Assembly: GCF_000019185.1 (NCBI RefSeq)
Contig: NC_010334.1
Location: 5,180,001 to 5,226,917 of the forward strand
DNA: 46,917 nt
Reading direction: 5' to 3'
From: Shewanella halifaxensis HAW-EB4
Lineage (GTDB): Bacteria; Pseudomonadota; Gammaproteobacteria; Enterobacterales; Shewanellaceae
Numbering within the stretch: the first letter of the stretch is position 1; every line of letters begins with the position of its first letter. Below the pieces are notes generated by a model, which saw nothing but the letters and a program-made list of their open reading frames with translations, made no database searches and was not told the DNA's origin. Positions 42,712-46,917 of the stretch are shown in pieces. Position numbers and translations under genes: made by a program.

Positions 42712-44073
42712 TTACTTGCCGATACAGAATGAACTAAAGATCTTACCTAGCAGGTCGTCAGAAGTAAATTTACCGGTTATTTCAGATAACGCCATCTGGC
42801 ACATGCGTAGCTCTTCGGCGAGTAACTCGCCCGCTTGATACACTTCTAATTGTTCTTTACCTAGAAGTAAGTGGCTGCTTGCCAAGTCGAGTGCTTCTAA
42901 ATGACGTCTACGAGCGATAAAGCCACCCTCAAGGTTACTTTGGTAACCCATCAATGATTTTAGGTGCTGCTTGAGATCGTCGACCCCTAAACCTGTCTTG
43001 GCTGAGATACGATAAACGCTATGACCTGCTTCAGTTGTGATAGCAAGATCTTCACCAGTAAGATCGGCTTTATTACGCACCACCGTCACACCTAAGTTGT
43101 TAGGTAGGCGATCGATAAAGTCTGGCCAGATTTCATGAGGATCAACCGCGGGAGTGGTGGTGCCATCGACCATAAACAGCACTCGATCGGCAGTTCTGAT
43201 CTCATCCCACGCGCGTTCAATACCAATTTTTTCGACGGTATCGGCGGTATCGCGCAGGCCTGCGGTATCGATAATGTGCAGTGGCATACCGTCTAAATGG
43301 ATATGTTCACGCAGTACATCACGAGTGGTACCGGCTATTTCGGTCACAATAGCCGATTCTTTACCTGCAAGGGCATTCAATAAGCTCGATTTGCCAGCAT
43401 TAGGTCGACCCGCAATTACCACTTTCATACCTTCACGTATGATTGAACCTTGTTTTGCGCTGGCTTGAACACCATCAAGTTTACCGATAATACCATTTAA
43501 AGACGCGGCAATTTTACCATCAGAGAGAAAGTCGACCTCTTCATCAGGGAAATCAATTGCTGCCTCGACGTATAGACGCAGGTTGGTGACCTTTTCTACT
43601 AAATCATGTACCTGAGTAGAGAATTCACCCTGAAGTGAGTTTAGAGCGCTTTTGGCGGCTTGTTCGCTGGTGGCATCAATTAAGTCGGCAATGGCTTCGG
43701 CCTGAGTTAGGTCAAGCTTATCATTCATGAAAGCTTGTTCGCTGAATTCTCCTGGTTTCGCAATACGCAGGCCATCAACTTCCATAACACGTTTAATCAG
43801 CATATCGAGAACGATTTGACCGCCGTGCCCCTGAAGCTCGAGTACATCTTCACCGGTAAAGGAGTTTGGGCCTTTAAAGAATAGCGCGATACCTTGGTCG
43901 ATAACTTCGCCGCTATCTTCTTTAAAGTCACAGTAATCGGCGTAGCGGGTCTTAGGAATATGCCCTAAAACAGCCATAGCAACATTACTCGCTAAGTCGC
44001 CAGATACGCGAATAATACCTACGCCACCACGTCCTGGAGCGGTCGCTTGTGCCACGATAGTATCTGTAGTCAT
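42712..44073 (-). CDS. mnmE: tRNA modification GTPase MnmE
   Basis: MnmE (TrmE) is the GTPase and folate-binding partner of MnmG in U34 modification. The 453-residue protein has the N-terminal folate-binding domain (TIVAQATAPGRGGVGIIRVS, 5-24), a helical middle, and an inserted G domain with G1 GRPNAGKSS (222-230), the G2/G3 region IAGTTRDVL and DTAGLRDT, and G4 NKAD. The C-terminal CIGK with Cys450 is the conserved reactive cysteine tail. MnmG lies about 5 kb away across the origin, as in other gammaproteobacteria. Confidence 0.98.
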   Translation of the reverse strand: MTTDTIVAQATAPGRGGVGIIRVSGDLASNVAMAVLGHIPKTRYADYCDFKEDSGEVIDQGIALFFKGPNSFTGEDVLELQGHGGQIVLDMLIKRVMEVDGLRIAKPGEFSEQAFMNDKLDLTQAEAIADLIDATSEQAAKSALNSLQGEFSTQVHDLVEKVTNLRLYVEAAIDFPDEEVDFLSDGKIAASLNGIIGKLDGVQASAKQGSIIREGMKVVIAGRPNAGKSSLLNALAGKESAIVTEIAGTTRDVLREHIHLDGMPLHIIDTAGLRDTADTVEKIGIERAWDEIRTADRVLFMVDGTTTPAVDPHEIWPDFIDRLPNNLGVTVVRNKADLTGEDLAITTEAGHSVYRISAKTGLGVDDLKQHLKSLMGYQSNLEGGFIARRRHLEALDLASSHLLLGKEQLEVYQAGELLAEELRMCQMALSEITGKFTSDDLLGKIFSSFCIGK

Positions 44074-44133
44074 TACTGTGTTTCCTAATCTAATTTCAGG
44101 TGTTTATAAAAATACGGCTTCTATATAGAAAGC

Positions 44134-44170
44134 AAAAAAGCGGTCAATACTCAGTATTAGACCGCTTTTT
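44134..44170 (-). terminator. Terminator between yidC and mnmE
   Basis: AAAAAAGCGGTC and GACCGCTTTTT pair, with an inner AATAC/GTATT stem and loop TCA, giving a long stem with one bulged A. The A-run provides U on the minus strand, so it ends the yidC transcript. Confidence 0.9.
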
Positions 44171-44188
44171 GTTAGTCGGAGCTAAAGG

Positions 44189-45823
44189 TTATTTTAACCC
44201 TTTTTTCTCCAGACCCGCATAGATAATTTTCTGCTGCGTAATCGCGACTAAGTTACCTACCAACCAGTATAGAACCAGACCCGCTGGGAACCATAGGAAG
44301 AATACGGTAAAGATTACTGGCATCCACTGCATCATCTTAACTTGCATTGGGTCCATCGTCGGTGCCATTGGCTGCATTTTCTGCATCACGAACATCGAGA
44401 TACCCATTAGGATAGGTAGTACGTAGTATGGATCTTGTACTGACAAGTCAGTAATCCAAAGCATGAATGGCGCGTGACGCAATTCAACACTTTCTAGTAG
44501 TACCCAGTAAAGTGCGATGAAGATAGGCATCTGTAGCAAGATTGGTAGACAGCCACCCATAGGGTTCACTTTCTCTTTCTTGTACAGTTCCATCATAGCT
44601 TGACCCATCTTCTGACGGTCATCACCAAAACGCTCTTTCAGTTCAGCAAGCTTAGGCTGTAGATTGCGCATTTTCGCCATAGAGGTGTATTGCGCTTTAG
44701 TTAGCGGGTATAGCAAACCACGAACTGTTAGCGTAATTAAGATAATAGCAAAGCCCCAGTTACCAACGATTGAATGGAAGAACATCAATAGTTTGTAGAT
44801 AGGTACTGCTAACCACCATAGGAAGCCATAGTCGACAACTAGGTTTAGCGATGGAGAAAGTACTGATAGTGCTTTTTGATCTTTAGGACCAACATAGAAC
44901 TCAGACTTAATAACCTGTTCGCTACCGGGTGCAATATCATGTAGCTCGCCACGGAAACCAATATTAGCAAGACCATTCTTCATGCTAGAGAAGATAATGT
45001 TCTTTTCAGTTGCTGGTGGTACCCATGCTGATACGAAGTAATGTTGCAGCATAGCAACCCAGCCACCTAGTGTTGAATCATCTAGGTTTTTGTCAGCCAT
45101 ATCATCGAAGCTGTACTTTTCGTAACGAATATCATCTGTAGAGAAAGCACCACCAAGATAGGTTGGCATCATCATGCTGCTTTCGCTCTTCTTGATGCTG
45201 TGCTTGATCTGTCCATACATTTGAACTTGAAGCGAAGCATCAGAAGTGTTGTTTATTTTGTAATCAACGGCGATGTTGTACTTACCACGAGTGAAGACAA
45301 ATGATTTTGTGTAAGTTACACCTTTGTCACTAACGTAAGTCAATGGCACGCTAAGTGTGTCTTGGCCGTCTGCCAATTTGTACTCACGTGAAGCGCTGTC
45401 AAAGTGAGCTCGACCTTTTACGCTACTGTCGATACCGTCACGACCAATAAGGCCACTTTGTGCGATATAATAGATATCGTTTGTCTGCTCTAGAAGAACA
45501 AACGGGTCATCTCCGTTTTCCTCAAGCTTATGAGAAAGTAGGGCAGAGTAAACAATATCACCGCCAACTGGATCAATTTTGATTTCTAGTTGGTCAGTAA
45601 ATACGGTGATCAGTTCTTTAGATGCTGTTATAGCTTCAGGTACGGCTGAATCAGCATCAGGCACATCTGAACTGTGAGAGTCAGCAACTGTTGAAGCTGG
45701 AATTGAAGACTGTGTTTGAGCTGCTGCCACCGGTTGAGGCGCTTGATCTGCTTGCCACTGTTGCCACAGTAGGAAGCTGACAAACAGCAAACCGATCAGC
45801 AATATATTGCGTTGAGATTCCAT
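44189..45823 (-). CDS. yidC: Membrane protein insertase YidC
   Basis: The 544-residue insertase has the Gram-negative layout: an N-terminal helix (NILLIGLLFVSFLLWQQW, 6-23), a large periplasmic beta domain (about 60-330), then the conserved five-helix core. Family text is clear: NWGFAIILITLTVRGLLYPLT with the groove arginine, QYTSMAKMRNLQPKLAELKE, and MGGCLPILLQMPIFIALYWVL. It inserts proteins such as ATP synthase subunit c, encoded elsewhere in this window. It follows yidD by three bases, as expected in the rpmH-rnpA-yidD-yidC operon. Confidence 0.98.
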   Translation of the reverse strand: MESQRNILLIGLLFVSFLLWQQWQADQAPQPVAAAQTQSSIPASTVADSHSSDVPDADSAVPEAITASKELITVFTDQLEIKIDPVGGDIVYSALLSHKLEENGDDPFVLLEQTNDIYYIAQSGLIGRDGIDSSVKGRAHFDSASREYKLADGQDTLSVPLTYVSDKGVTYTKSFVFTRGKYNIAVDYKINNTSDASLQVQMYGQIKHSIKKSESSMMMPTYLGGAFSTDDIRYEKYSFDDMADKNLDDSTLGGWVAMLQHYFVSAWVPPATEKNIIFSSMKNGLANIGFRGELHDIAPGSEQVIKSEFYVGPKDQKALSVLSPSLNLVVDYGFLWWLAVPIYKLLMFFHSIVGNWGFAIILITLTVRGLLYPLTKAQYTSMAKMRNLQPKLAELKERFGDDRQKMGQAMMELYKKEKVNPMGGCLPILLQMPIFIALYWVLLESVELRHAPFMLWITDLSVQDPYYVLPILMGISMFVMQKMQPMAPTMDPMQVKMMQWMPVIFTVFFLWFPAGLVLYWLVGNLVAITQQKIIYAGLEKKGLK

Positions 45824-45826
45824 AAC

Positions 45827-46081
45827 CTATTTATCGCACCTATGTTTTTTGTTAGGGACGGGGTCTTCACCGCCCGGATGTAAAGGGTGACATCTTAATA
45901 TGCGTTTCGCTGCAAACCAACACCCTTTCACAAAACCATGCAATCGAATTGCTTCGATTGCATAATGTGAGCACGTTGGATTGAACCTACAACGAGGCCC
46001 CAGCATGGGGCTTATGAGTAGTTGGTAACCACGAATAATCGTGGTTGCTAGCCATTGTAACGGCGACTGAGTTTTCGCCAT
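45827..46081 (-). CDS. yidD: Membrane insertion factor YidD
   Basis: An 84-residue DUF37 protein with the pattern GYQLLISPMLGPRCRFNPTC, then YAIEAIRLHGFVKG, and WFAAKRILRCHPLHPGGEDPVP. It is an amphipathic peripheral membrane protein that helps YidC-dependent insertion. Its ATG lies inside the end of rnpA, overlapping 34 bp in another frame, an overlap known in many bacteria. Confidence 0.95.
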   Translation of the reverse strand: MAKTQSPLQWLATTIIRGYQLLISPMLGPRCRFNPTCSHYAIEAIRLHGFVKGCWFAAKRILRCHPLHPGGEDPVPNKKHRCDK

Positions 46082-46410
46082 AGCTTTTCTACTAAGTTTT
46101 TTAGTTCTGCGTTTTCCATATCAAGCACGCCATTTCTGACAAGCACAACGATATCCACAGCGGGTAGATCATGCTGGTGTAAACGGAAATTATCTCTAAT
46201 TATGCGTTTAATACGGTTACGTTGGTTTGCTTTTTTGACATAACGCTTGGCAACCGTTAGTCCTAAACGAGGGTGTTGTTCAGAATTAGGAATTGCAAGT
46301 AAGGTTATTTCAGCGGAGGACGCTTTGATAGGTTTGGTAAATACAGATTTAAATTGCGCGGGAGTTAACAAACGTAACTCCCGCGTAAAGGTATAGCTAG
46401 TCACTTGCAT
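46048..46410 (-). CDS. rnpA: Ribonuclease P protein component
   Basis: The small basic protein cofactor of RNase P, 120 residues. The RNA-binding helix signature KKANQRNRIKRIIRDNFR (about 59-76) with the RNR motif is intact, and SVFTKPIKASS begins the family core. It directly follows rpmH on the same strand, only 6 bp apart. Confidence 0.96.
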   Translation of the reverse strand: MQVTSYTFTRELRLLTPAQFKSVFTKPIKASSAEITLLAIPNSEQHPRLGLTVAKRYVKKANQRNRIKRIIRDNFRLHQHDLPAVDIVVLVRNGVLDMENAELKNLVEKLWRKLSRRYNG

Positions 46411-46416
46411 TTCTAC

Positions 46417-46554
46417 TTACGCAGAAAGACGAGCGCGACCTTTAGCACGGCGACGTGCGATGACCTTACGGCCACCTACAGTAGCCATACGAGCGCGGAA
46501 GCCGTGAGAACGCTTGCGCTTCAGGTTGCTAGGTTGAAAAGTACGTTTACTCAT
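46417..46554 (-). CDS. rpmH: 50S ribosomal protein L34
   Basis: A 45-residue protein read from the ATG at 46554: it begins [20 protein letters not shown], has [20 protein letters not shown], and ends in LSA. This is a nearly invariant L34 sequence. It is the first gene of the operon with rnpA, yidD and yidC, and its upstream region is shared with the expected divergent dnaA. Confidence 0.99.
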
Positions 46555-46917
46555 TATGGCAATCCGTCTTTGTTAGGTTAATAAACCTTAAACTCCAAAA
46601 AAGAGCTAAGGGCAAAAAAGAGGCCGAATTGTAATCACTTTAGTTATGCACGTCAACTAGGAATAAGCGCAAGTGATTAAATATTGCCATCTTTGAATAT
46701 ACTTCGATGCTTGGAGCCTACTAGAATATGTGGATAACTCTGTGAGTTACCACTACATGTTGTGGTTTAGTAGAACTGAAAACTGATCGAATGCCATCTA
46801 TTATAGATCGATCTGGATCGCTTTATAAAGCTGGATTTGCAGCTTGGCTCATATTTCTTGATCGCAAGGGATCTTTTAAGATCGAGATCTTAATGGTTAG
46901 TTGATCTATCTGGGGAT
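46555..46917. promoter_or_regulatory. Divergent control region of rpmH and (expected) dnaA
   Basis: No gene fits in these 363 bp. A perfect DnaA box (TGTGGATAA, 46729-46737, minus orientation) is followed by nine GATC sites between 46785 and 46906. Rich GATC plus a DnaA box is typical of autoregulated dnaA promoters, which SeqA and Dam also control. The dnaA start codon itself would lie past the right edge, so this is inferred from gene order. Confidence 0.75.

Overview
The window looks like chromosomal DNA of a Shewanella or a close relative (Gammaproteobacteria, Alteromonadales). Three things point there. The block mnmG-rsmG-parA-parB-atpIBEFHAGDC-glmU-(TonB receptor)-(DeoR regulator)-glmS lies on one side of mioC. 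The block mnmE-yidC-yidD-rnpA-rpmH, with dnaA expected just beyond the right edge, lies on the other. The GATC-rich region between mnmG and mioC has the arrangement of the enterobacterial and Vibrio replication origin. The assignment rests on gene order and protein similarity recalled from memory, not on a database search.

Layout. 1-950 is a 5' fragment of ccoG (cytochrome oxidase assembly). 1039-4006 holds a small membrane-anchored protein, menB, a Fur-box-preceded DUF2061 membrane protein and a CPA1-type cation/proton antiporter. 4472-8000 is a PhoB-type phosphate uptake operon, pstSCAB, without an adjacent phoU. 8251-13438 carries a small unknown ORF, guaC with a structured leader, a LuxR-type regulator, a three-repeat lipoprotein and a ribosome-hibernation factor. 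13593-20703 is the amino-sugar and cell-wall precursor region: glmS, a DeoR-type regulator with an inverted-repeat operator candidate, a TonB-dependent receptor with a Fur-like site, glmU and a DsrE-family protein. 20820-25173 is a three-gene MacAB-like exporter whose permease is of the long, duplicated type. 25174-25742 is a repeat-rich spacer. 25743-32644 is the complete F1Fo ATP synthase operon (atpI to atpC, minus strand). 32869-38316 carries parB, parA, rsmG, mnmG, the origin and mioC.

38736-41963 is a small accessory stretch: a nucleoside hydrolase, a DUF1186-like SEC-C protein, a SemiSWEET-type transporter and a LysE/RhtB exporter. It is followed by a 748-bp non-coding interval with a strong parS candidate and an unexplained GATC cluster. 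42712-46554 is mnmE, yidC, yidD, rnpA and rpmH. 46555-46917 is probably the upstream control region of dnaA, with one perfect DnaA box and nine GATC sites.

Functionally most of the window is core housekeeping: replication origin, segregation, energy coupling, tRNA wobble modification, membrane insertion and ribosome/RNase P parts. I found no clear new multi-gene defence or metabolic system. The most unusual material is non-coding: three separate GATC clusters around the origin, a parS candidate beside one of them, tandem repeats in spacers, and operator-like inverted repeats.
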